64,000 nucleotides of DNA from contig JARFXM010000003.1 in the NCBI GenBank assembly GCA_029532625.1, positions 1,736,001 to 1,800,000 of the forward strand, read 5' to 3'. This DNA is from Lomentospora prolificans. Lineage: Eukaryota > Ascomycota > Sordariomycetes > Microascales > Microascaceae. Below are positions 1 to 11,437 of the stretch, in pieces; the stretch's first letter is position 1; the number at the start of each line of letters is the position of its first letter. The notes beneath the pieces are model-generated. The model saw only the letters and a program-made list of their open reading frames with translations, was not told where the DNA came from and searched no databases. Both the position numbers and the translations under genes were made by a program.

Positions 1-1560
1 AACTACCCTTACAGTGTTCCCAAATCGCCGACGATGAAGTACCTCAGTCCCTTAATCGGAAAGAACTCACTGGTCTCAATCAACGTAAGCAACATCACCC
101 TACAGAAGTCGCCCCAGCATGCAAGCGAATACCATACCATTTTACTTACACTGCAGTGATAGGGTGAAATGTGGAAGACTCTACGAAAGCGATACAACCC
201 CGGCTTCGCGCCCCAGCATCTCCTCAAGCTCCTCCCCAACATTATCGAAAAAGTGAACCCATTCCTCGACCACCTCGACCGCTTTGCCGAAACCGGGGAA
301 ACCGCCCTGCTCAGCGACTACACCACGAACCTCACCTTTGATATCATCGGCATGGCCACCATGGACATGGATTTTGCTGCCCAGCGGCCGCCCGCAGAAC
401 GCAGCGAAATTATGACCCTCTATCTCGAGCTCGTCGATTCTTACAAGGCGCAGGAGGACAGTCCTGTGTCGCCTTGGCTCCTCCATCCGCTCGCCGCGCT
501 ACGGCAGGTCCAAGTCGCCCGGCGCATCGACCCTATGATCAAGAACCTCATCCGCACCAAGCACGAGGAGCTCAAACGTGGAGAAGTCTCCAAAACTCGT
601 AGTGTGTTGTCATTGGCTCTCGAGGGCGTTGACGAATTGACAGAAGAAGTCTTGCAGCAGACGTGCGACAGCCTAAAGACGTTCTTGTTCGCCGGGCATG
701 ACACTACTAGCATTCTGTTGCAATGGTCCTTCTACGAGCTTGAAAGATCGCCCAAGGTTGCCGAGGCCCTGTGCGCTGAGCTGGACGAATTGTTCGGGCC
801 GGATACCGATCCCGAGGCTGTCATGAAGGCTTTGATTGCCCGTGGAGAAGAGATTATGAGCAAGATGACGTACACGTCGGCTTTCATCAAGGAGATTCTT
901 AGGATGTATCCCCCTGGTGGCTCAGCACGTTTAGTACCTCCTGGAACGGGTCTGTTCGTCACGGCGCCCGATGGAAAGTCGTATTGTCTCGATGGCATGA
1001 TCATCTACCTCTGCCCAACCATCATCCAGCGCGATCGCGAGGTCTACGGCCCTACCTGCAACGACTTCCTCCCTGAACGGTGGATCGGCGATTCGGACAC
1101 CAGCATGAAGACCAATAGCGGACTCATCGTCGGGGATGGAGAGAAGAATCCTGCTACAAACTCTACCGGCGCGGGCAAGAAAACGCCGCCAAGCGCCTGG
1201 CGGCCATTCGAGAGGGGCCCGAGGAATTGCATCGGGCAGGAGCTCGCAAACATTGAGTCGAAGATTATCCTTGCCTGCGTCGCTAGGAGGTATGACTTTG
1301 TCAAGGTGGGGACTGGAGCTCTCAAGAGAGACGAGGCAGGTGAGAAGATTATGGGAGAGAACGGCAAGTATGTCGCCGAGACCGAACTGTACAGTGTAAG
1401 TTGGCCGTTTTCCCCTTCCTGCCATCCATGGATCTAGTATTGACGGCTTACTGACTCTACATGTGCGTAAAAACAGAGCCGGCAGATCACAGCGAAACCG
1501 GTTGATGGCATGGTGGCTAAGGTGAGGCTAAAGCCCGGTGCTAGGCCTCGCAAGCCGTAA
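1..1560 (+). CDS. Cytochrome P450 monooxygenase, 5' end outside the window
   Basis: Haem-thiolate monooxygenase; substrate unknown. Exons read as <1-84, 163-1395 and 1477-1560, giving about 466 residues. The in-frame TAG at 160-162 lies in the first intron, whose acceptor is the TAG at 160-162, so translation continues as GEMWKTLRKRYNPGF. Visible motifs are the I-helix AGHDTT (691-708), the K-helix EILR, PERW, and the haem loop FERGPRNCIG with its Cys codon at 1228-1230. The last intron (1396-1476) has a GTAAGT donor, and the final exon adds 27 residues ending in TAA at 1558. The N-terminal membrane anchor and roughly the first hundred residues lie outside the window. A secondary-metabolite or xenobiotic role is possible but cannot be read from sequence. 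Family call is very sure; subfamily is not assignable. Confidence 0.93.
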
Positions 1561-3148
1561 TTTCCCTCGTAGGGTATTTGTAACAATACTTTCCCCGTTG
1601 CTGCTTTTCTTGCCTGTTCCGACGGATTTTCCTTTTCTTTCTTCTCTTTTCCTTTTTTTGGCTGGACTCATCGATCCATTGGGTGTATGGTTTGGGGGGT
1701 TTTCACTGTTGGATAGGCAGGCAACAATGGATGGTTCTTGAGTTCCAATTACGATCGTTTTGAATGGGATGAACGAATCTCTGTTTGAGGAATAAGCTCC
1801 AAAGTAGCCACTATACATTGAGAAGGGTACGAATTTGCGTTTCAGCAAATTATCTTAAAACGAAGCAGGAGTGTATAGCCTTCCACAATCCAGCTAGCCG
1901 GAGGTTCTTCGCGGGTCAGGGTCTTTAATAGCAATCACAGTGTTTCCTGAAAGGAAGGGCAAAGTCTAACACTTCCAAGGTTGTTACCAGTGTTGTACTG
2001 GGTCGTCGACTCGAAGAAGCGCCATGGCAACAGTAAACGAGTCGATTTGGAGCCGCGTCTTCCTCCTTAAGAATCACTGGCGCAGCAAATCCAAGGGTGG
2101 CGGGCGCAAGATCAGAGGATTCGCGTGGAGTGGTCGTTCGTGATGCATCATTCGCCCAGTTCCAGCATTTTAGGGCAAGGAAACGGAGAGACTGGCCCCT
2201 GCTAGATGGCTAGCTGCCCTATCCGCCGCAAATGCTCTTTCCTGGGGATTCCGGCTGGGGCAAGGTTATTTTGGCCCTGTTTCCTTCTCACCTAAACCTC
2301 GGCGCTAGGCACTTCCACAACAAGCTTAGGGAGTATTAACGTATATTAAGACCCACGGCTGGCTAATGCGGGCGCGATTCTACAAGCTAGTGGGAGAAGC
2401 TCATCAGATCTAAAATTGGGCAATAACTTTATCTCTGACCCACCAGGATACCTAACGACAACGGTCTTCGAACGTTTTGTTTCGTCCGATGAGCGAAAAC
2501 CGTTGCCTTGAGTACCAGTGGGCAGGTAATTCTCCTGGAGCGTACAAATTGATCGCTCAACGACAAAGTCGATGGCAGCATGCAAAACACTCCGAAATCA
2601 TTTTGGTTTGTCGGGCAGGCTAAATGGGAGGCAGATCAAAAAACAGATGTACTTCGTGAACAACCCGTGGGTACGGTCTCTCCACGAGCCTGGCGATTAA
2701 TGATCTCGGGAGACGACTCTTGCAAGGGAAGATGGGGTTTAAAAGTAATACATACGTGTGCTTAACGGCAACACCACAGTAAGCGAAATTGAAGGGTCTA
2801 TCTCAAATATTTCCTTTTTAAGTCCTGGCAGAGTCAAGGAAAAGGGATCCGGGTTATTACCAGTTGGGTGCACGGAACGAAGGTTGATATCTTTGGCTTC
2901 CGGATGTCTGTCCCGCCGCGGCTCGTTTTCTGGAAAAAACGGGCGTCAAGCCTCATTTTTCACAGAATACTACCAACCCTATGGCGCGATATAATTCATA
3001 AATCTTTAAATATAAAAGTGTATAGCTGGCACATCAGCATTAGCCGCTATTTCGGATAGAAGCCGAGCTCGATTGACTACTTGACAATCTCCAATCCTCG
3101 GATTTTTCGATTCGGGTAACGAACAAAAGAAGCTCGCCAAGGGAAGAA

Positions 3149-3180
<32 letters not shown>

Positions 3181-5424
3181 TCTCGAGAGGTTGCAGGGTG
3201 TAACTCGGTAGAGCCGGGAAATTGCGCTGAGGGAAAAGCTAGCGGCCACGCCTGAATTCTACGGGGAATGCGACGCTAGAGTGTCCCGGCGACCCAGAGA
3301 ATGGCGAGCCATTGTGACCCTTTAGTTGGAAGTGATGCTGAAAATCTCGAGTAGGTGAGTTGTTGCCCGCTCCAACATAACAGATGGTACGACTACTTCG
3401 TACTGGCGGGTTATCCGATATTTGATCGCACAGAGTAGTCCAGTCTGGTCGTTTCCTTCGAGGTTCTACGTAAGGTGCAACGATGAACTGCCAGCATTAA
3501 GCGCAAGCACCAGTATGACGGCGGCTTACACGTGCCTCATGGTTGCACAGGATCACTTTAATATTTTTCCATGAGGTGCTCCCCCAGCTTGCCGCCTTCT
3601 CTTTCGAAGAAATAACCCTGTCGCTCAGACTCGCTGATGTGGATGGGGGAATTCGGCAATGGAATCATGGATGGATGGCAAGGTTGTCCATTCGCTTTCA
3701 GTTCTTGTTAGTTCTTGGAGAATCGATCCGCCTGGCGCCACCGGCTGGGCTGTGATCGCCCCATCCCTGTTCCCTGTTCTATAACCCAGAAACGCACGTC
3801 CTTCTCAAGGCAGTCGTGTTGCTTTTGGACAATCCTCCGCTTCTGCCCCTCCAACCGTCCATTATTAATATGTTTATTTCCTTTTCTTTGGCTTGGATGG
3901 GCAAGGCATGGAATTGTCGCTGCGAGTCTTGCGCCGGGAGGTTGCCATCCAACCCTGGTGCCGTGATCCTTGCCTTCGAATCCGAGAAACATGTTCGACC
4001 ATCGCGACATGGCCCTCATCCGGCCGGGTTGAGCTAACTTACCAGGGTCGGACGGCTGAAGAAAGCAGTTCTGTGGTGGAAGACGAGAGATATCAGAATT
4101 TCATGCGCACTTTCATCACCCCCACTCACAGCTTCTTTCCCCATTTGCGCTGCACATCACGACCGGAGGGCGCTTTGATCTTCGTCTCCACCGAGTCTCC
4201 CGCAAAGTCTCCATCTACGACGTTAAGTGAGGCGATCCCTCAATCGTGCTAGGGGGCCCAGTTTCTTCGGGAATGTGCGATCTAATTGATGAATCGCCAG
4301 CATCCGGTCACTTTCTGGGCTGACGCCAACGGGCTTCTTTTCCGGTACGGATGGCCTCTCTAGCCCTTCCGGTCCCAAAGCATCCATCGGCTCTACTCTT
4401 GTAAACCAAGCAATTTTGTCCCTTGCGGCGCCAAGTCGCCAATCCATAGTTTAGCTCGACCCGGGCCAACTCACCCCACAGAGGCTTCCACAACAAAGGG
4501 AACATCCATTGCCCTGGCTGGCTTCGCGGGGACACGCCCCTTGTTCGCTCTCACAATGCAGGTCAGCGGTTGCGCCAAGGTTTCTGCTCAATGAGCGCGA
4601 TGTTACAAGTGTTACAAGGGTGATGGAGTGATATTATTAGATGCCCGACCACCCAACAAGACTGAACCTCGCCTCGATCTGCAGGCGGGCGCTGCATATT
4701 ATTCTGGGTCTTAGCACAGGTGGGCTATTTAGACATGCTGCTACCGTACCCTTTCAAGGTCCGACCCCCTGCCTGCGCACGCTGGCACTGCATGGAAGCT
4801 CGATTCCGAAATTACCAAGAGGCACGACGTGTGGCATGGCCAGATGGACGCTTGCTGATGAGAAATAAGAGGGAGAGGCGACGAGGTCAAAACAAAACTA
4901 GATCAGGGCTTGGTCAGGTACCGGGTAGCTGTAGGTAGGTAGGTACTTCGCTGGCTTTTGCCAGCTATGCCTGACGACGCAGCCGCCGTGTAGTAGGCTT
5001 CTCCCCAGCTTTCGTCGCTGTCTTCCTACAAGCGCAATATGTGCGTGCGACCATGATCCGCACATCACGGCACAGGACTGACAGCATCCCTGACTCCACC
5101 ACCTTCCCGGCATCCTCTCCTCTTTTCCGAACCCTGTTGTCCGTGGTGACTACTAGCCTTGTAGAGTAAAGAAAAAAGTGTGCTCCAGCTGCAAGCTTCC
5201 TTGGCGCCGTCCGCTGGCGGTTCCCGCATGTTATAGCTTCCCGTCAGCTAAAAGGCAACGGCTCTGCTCCGTCCCAGCCGGCGCGCCCTGCACCACCGTT
5301 CGCTTATCTACCTCACCTCCCCCCCTCCTCTCCCCCCCCTCCGAATCTTTCCTGCTTCCTTCCTCACCAGCCTCATTCAATCCCAAGAGAGCAAGGACAA
5401 GGACCAACGAGTCAAGACAAAATC
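1561..5424. other. Gene-free stretch with an (AG)n microsatellite
   Basis: About 3.9 kb between the P450 and the BBE-like oxidase. Only short, unsupported open frames occur on both strands and none shows a recognisable motif or splice structure. It holds a purine tract with (AG)n at about 3157-3179 and a short TAGG repeat near 4933-4944. The last few hundred bases, with C/T-rich stretches around 5310-5350, are the likely promoter and 5' UTR of the downstream oxidase. Confidence 0.6.
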
Positions 5425-7398
5425 ATGGGCCGTCTCACATCTTTGGTAGCCTCCGCGCTACTTCTCGTCCAGGCCGCGACCGTCGTCCAGGCCGCAAAGT
5501 GCCCCTCGGGTCTCGTCCCCCGCGAGTGGGAGGGAAAGCAGTATGGCTGCAAGTGCTATGTTGGCGACGACTGCTGGCCCAAGGCCAACGAGTGGAAGAG
5601 GTTGAACTCGACTGTCGACGGCAACCTGCTCGTCCACGTTCCTCCCGAGGCGGCGTGCCACAATACCTTCGATGGTCCTCTAGGCACGCTCAACACCTTT
5701 GACGCGGCTCAGTGCGCTGAGGTCACCGCCAATTATGCCGCCGAGCAGTGGTCGTAAGTCGTCCCCTGACAAATGACAGAAGAGGGAAAAAGAAAGAAAA
5801 AAAAAATGAGGCTATTTTCAGACGCCGGCGTGTAAGTGATGCAACGCTGACGTGATACTGTAGGACGGACCAACCCGCCATCAACTTGTGGAAGTACTTT
5901 ACCAACCACACCTGCACGGTTACCGAGGACCCTACCCAGTCTTGTACCCTTGGTTACTATGGTGTCTACGTGATCACCGCTAAGGAGCATGATCACATCA
6001 AGGCCGGTGTGGATTTCGCTCGCAAGCATAACCTCCGCCTCATCATCCGCAACACCGGTCACGACTTCATTGGCCGAAGCACCGGTTGGGGCGCCCTCAT
6101 CATCAACACCCACACTTTCCAGGATGTCGATATAATCAACAACTTCAGCGGACCTGGCAACTATGATGGCCCCGCTGTCAAGATTGGCGCTGGTGTCCAA
6201 GGTCGTGAGCTCGTCCGTACTGTCGCTGCTCAGGGTCTCGCTGTTGTCACTGGTGAATGCCCTGTAAGTGCTTTTCCCCTCTGGTACGACACAAAAGTGC
6301 CAGTCACCGGCTAACACGCCTTCATAGACCGTCGGTGTTACGGGCGGCCTCATCCAGGGCGGTGGCCACGGCCCTCTGACCACCCTCTACGGCATGGCTG
6401 CCGACCAGGTCCTCGAATTCGACATCCTCACCGTCGAGGGCGAGTACAAGACTGTCAACGCCGACAACGAGCCCGAGCTCTTCTGGGCCCTGAAGGGAGG
6501 CGGCCCTTCCACCTACGCCATCGTCCTCTCCGCCACCATCCGAGCCTACCCCGAGCTCACCAGCTCCGGTGCTGACTTCTTCATCAACCAGACCACCGTC
6601 TCCGACCCCGAAGTCTTCTGGGAAGGTGTGCGAATCTTCCACAAGTGGAGCAACCATTTCGTCGACAGCGGCCTTTACGCCTACTTCGAGCTCTTCCCCG
6701 GTGCTCTACGTGCCAAGCCCTTCGTCGCTATTAACCAGACCGCCGAACAGCTCGAGGCTGTCCTCGCTCCTATGATTGCCGAGCTTGAGGCTGCCGAGAT
6801 CCCCCACGAGTTGCAGGTTCGCCAGTACGAGAGCTTCCATGATCTTTACATTGATCGCTTCGAGGATGAGGGTGCCGGTGCTTACGCTCTCACCGGCGGT
6901 TGGCTCTTCACTCACAAGGACGTTGAGGAGCACAACGACGACATCATCGAGGCTTTCAAGACTGTCCATAGCCCCCGCGAGGATCTTGCCGGCCAGGGTG
7001 GTTTGATTGGCCACCTCTTCAACGCCGGTCACGGCCTTCCTGTTGCCAACTCTGCTACCCACCCCCTCTGGAGGAAGGGTACCGATTTCGTCATCGTCAT
7101 CCTCCCCGTCCCTGAAGGCGCTAGCCTCGAACAGAAGGCTGACCTCCAGAACGTCCTTACCAACGTTCAAGATGCTGCTCTTAGGGCTGCTGGTCCCAAC
7201 GGCTTCACCTACATCAACGAGGCCGACCCCTACCAGCCCAACTGGCAGGAGCACTTCTGGGGTGATGTCTACCCCGAGCTCCGCGCTCTCAAAAAGAAGT
7301 GGGATCCCCGCGGTGTTCTGTACGCGATCTCTACTCCCGGAACTGAGGAGTGGGAGGTCATTGAGTACGGTACCCGCCTTTGCAAGCGTATTGATTAA
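5425..7398 (+). CDS. Secreted FAD-linked oxidoreductase, berberine-bridge-enzyme type
   Basis: Flavin oxidase of the FAD_binding_4 (PCMH) plus BBE family. Exons 5425-5753, 5864-6263 and 6328-7398 encode 599 residues. An N-terminal signal peptide (hydrophobic core SALLLVQAATVVQA) predicts secretion. The flavin domain shows NTGHDFIGRS with His176, the usual 8-alpha-histidyl attachment site, and GECPTVGVTGG with Cys242, the usual 6-S-cysteinyl site, so bicovalent FAD is expected. The C-terminal BBE motif YINEADPYQPNWQEHFWG ends in KKKWDPRGVLY. Fungal relatives oxidise carbohydrates, alcohols or secondary-metabolite intermediates; the substrate cannot be inferred. It lies 3.9 kb from a P450 on the same strand, a pairing seen in metabolite clusters, but no backbone synthase is adjacent. 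Start chosen at the ATG that opens the signal peptide. Confidence 0.93.
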
Positions 7399-7519
7399 TG
7401 AGCGGATGGGTATACAGGAACGATAGTTAGATACGCAGTAATATCATAATTTTTACAACTCATACATCCGGTGACTATTCGCGTGCATTAGAATGCGTAC
7501 CCGGGCGCTGTGTTATTCA

Positions 7520-8896
7520 TTACTTGGATCGTTGGAACTTGGCAAATAGGCTCTTCGCCCTCTTCTCCTCTGCCTCTTTTTTCTTTCTGTACTCTTGTTC
7601 CTCTTGCGCAACTCTGCCCTGTAGTCGCATGAATCTTTCTTCCATTTGCGCTTGGGTCAAAAGCCCCCTGCCCCCGTCAATAGCCGTATCCTTATCCTCA
7701 TTGCCGCTGTACCGTCCGGCGCCTATGCCAAGGGTCCAGGATAGTCCCTCCGCCTTGCCCATCAGCCATTCCCCGTGGTTTAGCCCCTCTCTCCACTGGA
7801 TAGGAAGCAACTTGTACCCGAGGAAAGATCCGAGGAGTGCGCCGGCAAAGCATGCGTTTGTATCAGCATCACCACCGAGCATGATGAGGTCGGTAATCAA
7901 GCCCTCGAATACGCTTGCCTGAGTTTGGAGTGATGCCGAAGGGGAAGCCGTGGCTCGCATGGCCACCCGCAGACACCAAATACCGGAACCAAGACATTTG
8001 TAGACATACCCCATCTTCCTACTATCATCAAGCTCTAGTTCCTCTAGACTCTTGGCCCTGGCGTGCCGGTTGAATTCGTCCAAGTCAAGGGGTGGCTCTA
8101 CTTTGCGGTTTAGTTCCTCGTTGTGGGAGGCAGCCCAGGTGGGGTACCAGGCCAGCGCGGCGTCGATGACAGAGTCGATATGTGATTCGGCCGTGTATTC
8201 GCCGAGGGCAAGACCACGGATAAGGTCTGTTCCTATGGCGCATGAGACGACGCATCTGGGGTCCACATGCGTTATGACAGAGAATTGGGCAGCCGTTTCA
8301 AATGTCTCGATCTGGGGTTTAGGGATACACATGACACCAAGCGGGTGTGTTCGCATGAGGCTTCCGTTTGGAGCAATGTCCTTTCCGCCCTTCACCCATA
8401 CATCATATGCTGTCCCCTCAGGGTCTTCGGTAAAGGCTTTTCGGCCCACGATGCTTCCTACGGTCCGGCCAAGGCCTAAGGGCAAGGTGTCCAGCGCTCG
8501 CAGGCCATTGCTGACCCACACGCTCAATCTAGCGGCAAAATCTTTGGGGTCAAGTTGCCCATCGTTATGCAAGAATGAAAGTAAAATAAGGGTTGCATGG
8601 TCAGTGTCATCGGTCCAGTTTCCTGGCTGATGCGGCGAGCGGTGGTAATCTCTCCGAAAAGGAGTCGCCTGCTTGGCAGGGCTTAATACGAACCGCCGCG
8701 TGGGGTAGGATTCGCGAGAGGCCTGGGCTGAAAGGAACTCGGTGTATAGACCGATTGCATCGCCGAGAGCGGAGCCGATGATGGTGCCTATGATGCGGTC
8801 GTGGATTGTGGAGAGAATCAGCTCGGCGGCAGCAGCTGTGGAGAGCTTTAGGCCGGGCGGAAGAGACCGGCCGGCGGTGGCTGTTGTGGCTGTCAT
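7520..8896 (-). CDS. ADP-ribosylglycohydrolase family protein
   Basis: Predicted hydrolase of ADP-ribose linkages (DraG/ARH family). A single exon encodes 458 residues. Family signatures are GSALGDAIG near residue 41, the metal-binding WTDDTDH near residue 94, and LGGDADTNACFAGALLG in the C-terminal third. These give the Asp/Asp/Thr set that holds two Mg ions. The C-terminal tail (about 50 residues, rich in E, K and Q) looks like a coiled coil and is outside the catalytic fold. No signal peptide, so probably cytosolic or nuclear. It converges on the BBE-like oxidase, with 121 bases between the two stop codons. Whether it acts on ADP-ribosyl-arginine, -serine, ADP-ribosylated DNA or a small molecule cannot be decided from sequence. 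Confidence 0.92.
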   Translation of the reverse strand: MTATTATAGRSLPPGLKLSTAAAAELILSTIHDRIIGTIIGSALGDAIGLYTEFLSAQASRESYPTRRFVLSPAKQATPFRRDYHRSPHQPGNWTDDTDHATLILLSFLHNDGQLDPKDFAARLSVWVSNGLRALDTLPLGLGRTVGSIVGRKAFTEDPEGTAYDVWVKGGKDIAPNGSLMRTHPLGVMCIPKPQIETFETAAQFSVITHVDPRCVVSCAIGTDLIRGLALGEYTAESHIDSVIDAALAWYPTWAASHNEELNRKVEPPLDLDEFNRHARAKSLEELELDDSRKMGYVYKCLGSGIWCLRVAMRATASPSASLQTQASVFEGLITDLIMLGGDADTNACFAGALLGSFLGYKLLPIQWREGLNHGEWLMGKAEGLSWTLGIGAGRYSGNEDKDTAIDGGRGLLTQAQMEERFMRLQGRVAQEEQEYRKKKEAEEKRAKSLFAKFQRSK

Positions 8897-10638
8897 GATG
8901 AAGGGTGGTATTCAATGGGGCTAGCCAGCGTATCACGAAACCGTCCGAAAAGAAGGTCAGGAATAATCGAAGAAACACCACAAAGCACAATTAGAGACCT
9001 TCCGCACTTTATATTCAGAGCTAAGGGCATCAAGGCACCCAGGATTGGAGCTGAGGCTGAATATGCACCTGTCTCAGTGAGTACAACTGCGCCACAGATT
9101 AGGGTGAGCCAATGCGGGAACCCAAAGTCGGCTAAAAGTTGGATGAACCTTCGAACGTCACCTCTGCACTCTAAACCAACATCACTCCATGGAAGTCTCT
9201 CCCTGTGTGTCGACCAGATGCTACAAACGACTCGTCTTGTCGGTGTTCCATAGATCCATTTAGTGGTCTGTCCATTTTGTTAAGTCGTGGTTTATTGTCC
9301 AGGATCAGATATGCTTTCGTTGCCGCGAGAAGAGTCGACAAACGGCTTCTGAGAGCTGCGTTTCCTTCTGGCATCCTCCGGCAGACTCCTGGAAGGCTTT
9401 TCGGAGCATTCCTCCGCGGTATCGAGATGCCTGGCCATTCTAGCCCAAGTAATGGTCTGGATGGGCTGCTTGTACGCCCCCTCGGACAACCGTGTTACAG
9501 ATGCTCTCCTGCTGTCAGCCCATGAATGAATTAAGCGATTCATACAACTCACATCTCTCACTGATGGAGTGCGCCCTTTTGTTATATTCAACTACCTCTA
9601 GTCGTCGTGAGCGGGGTTCCCAAACGAGGACCATCAAACCACAGCACTTGAAGTGGGGACTGCCCGCTTTCATCCGTGGAGAAGGGGTATGGACTCCAGT
9701 GGGCTCGGCTATCATTGAGATCCCAAAGAGCTTTGATACTTGTGTGTCCCATCGGGTCTTTTTTTTTTTTTTTTTTTTTTTTTTGGGGGGGGGGGGGGGG
9801 GTGGGGGAGGAAGGGGAGGGCGGAGGGAACTGGGGATTGGACGTGATACAATAAATCATCTTGCAAAACGGGCTGGTCACGCCCCGTCCAAGAGTGGGAT
9901 CCTTTCGCACGATCGCTGCAACAGACTTGATGTGAAAGCCCTCCCACGTTCTGGTCGATGTCCTCGGGTTTCAAGTTAGAGGTGGGCCTCCTCGTCAACC
10001 CTGGACCTAGGGGAGTGCTCACGACCAGACGAGAAAGAGCCCCCTTACACCTCCCGCACCTGCTTGGGAAGTAGCACATAGTTGGCCCCTTTCAGCGAAG
10101 CATGCTTTCCCTATTCCATCTCTCTACCGTCGCTGGAATCCCCTACTCACTCTTTTCTCACATCAGCTCCCAGGAGCTAGCGAAACGGCTAAAAGGTCGT
10201 CATCCGAGTTGGGTGACATGCGCTGTTCGGTCGAACAGACCAAGGCCGATGAACAAGGCTCGTCTCTCGTCCTTCCTATCCATGGTTCTCCTCATGCCTC
10301 GGCTTCAAAACCACCCCAGGTCCATTCTTTCTCTTTATTTCGTTTATGGGCTATGAAGTCGAGGATTGCACAGTTGATAGGTCCCTCAGTATGACTTCGC
10401 TAGACCCTCGAAAGAGACTTTTTCTCAGAAAGCACTTCTTTGAGAGACTGTGTCCAAACGCAGGATACCTATATGCTGGTGTATAGCGCATTCCAGAGTC
10501 AGATCGCAAGGCGATTCGTAAATGCTTCACAAAATAGGCTGATAATGCCAAGGCAGAAGTGAACAAAAATACATTTGACATCTTTCTTGCTCGTATTATG
10601 GATGTTGCAATAGAAATTGTGAAAAGACTTCACCCATT
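8897..10638. other. Gene-free stretch, promoter side of the ADP-ribosylglycohydrolase
   Basis: About 1.7 kb with no supported gene. Its main landmark is the T-run/G-run junction at 9759-9801. Open frames crossing it are artefacts of homopolymers (Lys/Pro or Phe/Gly runs). Confidence 0.6.
9759..9801. repeat. Homopolymer junction T26 followed by G17
   Basis: Twenty-six T residues run directly into seventeen G residues, then into a G-rich stretch to about 9831. No gene covers it. It could be a replication-slippage product or a site where assembly length is unreliable. Confidence 0.95.
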
Positions 10639-11106
10639 TCAGGCAACAATCTTATTGAGAGGATTATTCAGGAGCGCTCGATACTTGAAGGTATGAACCC
10701 GGAAATTCTCTGTCGGATTCTCCGGTATTTCTACCAGGCCCGAATGAAGGACCAAGAGCAAAAGGCCAGCCGCGAACCAGAGAAGCGTGGCCGAGAGGAG
10801 TGCCCGAGTGCGCTTGCCATCGACCACCTATGGAAGGCTAGGACTGTTAGTGCTGCCGGTGATGGCCAGAATTTCCAGGGTCTGCGTGCTCTCTATGCCC
10901 TTGATTCCGACTTGAATCCCTTTTTTTGCTGCGGATAAAGAAGTTTGGGTTGGTCACGATTCCGATGCCCATTCGAGCTGTGGACCTTGGGTCAGTGCCT
11001 ACGATGACGACTGGAGCGGTGACGCGGTTGACAGACATGAGGCTGAAGAGAAAGAGGATGTCGGCGAAGAGGAGAATTATGCTAAGGGTTACGACATCAG
11101 ACGCGC
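10639..11106 (-). pseudogene. Possible relic or spliced fragment of a small membrane protein
   Basis: Reading the minus strand, a hydrophobic stretch (LSIILLFADILFLF) is followed by SVNRVTAPVVIVGTDPRS and GIGIVTNPNFFIRS. Open reading then shifts frame near a run of seven A (plus-strand T7 at 10921-10927). A second piece has a clear membrane segment (ALLSATLLWFAAGLLLLVL) and ends at 10639. Between the pieces, CACTAAC followed by CCATAG|G looks like an intron branch point and acceptor, so this may be a spliced gene rather than a dead one. No convincing start codon was found and no family is recognised. The coherent hydrophobic pattern argues that minus is the meaningful strand. Low confidence. 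Confidence 0.25.
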
Positions 11107-11437
11107 GCGATATAGATCTTTACTCAGGTATACATGAGAAGCGGGCGTACTTGAAGAACAATGGCGGTTATGTACATGCAAGAAACGAAAGCAGAGAAGT
11201 AGATATAAATCGACAGCTATTCATCCTACAACGCCCCGTGCTACCACCCAAACAACCAACGCCCACCTCCATACACTTATATAAATTAGATTGCGTCCTC
11301 CCCAAATGCGTGCTCCCCGATTTCCACAATGCAGACAGAAACGAGAATACAGTAGACACATAAGACACATGTTTCACGTAGAGCGCGGGCTTCCTGTACC
11401 ATGCCAACACGGGACGGTACCTGGCCCTCTCTCGCCA

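Noticed and set aside
5733..6383. Minus-strand frame of 216 codons within the FAD oxidase gene
   Set aside because: Antisense shadow spanning exons and introns of a well-supported gene.
9515..10079. Open frames of 131 and 163 codons crossing poly-Lys/poly-Pro
   Set aside because: They exist only because of the T26/G17 homopolymers; no motif on either side.
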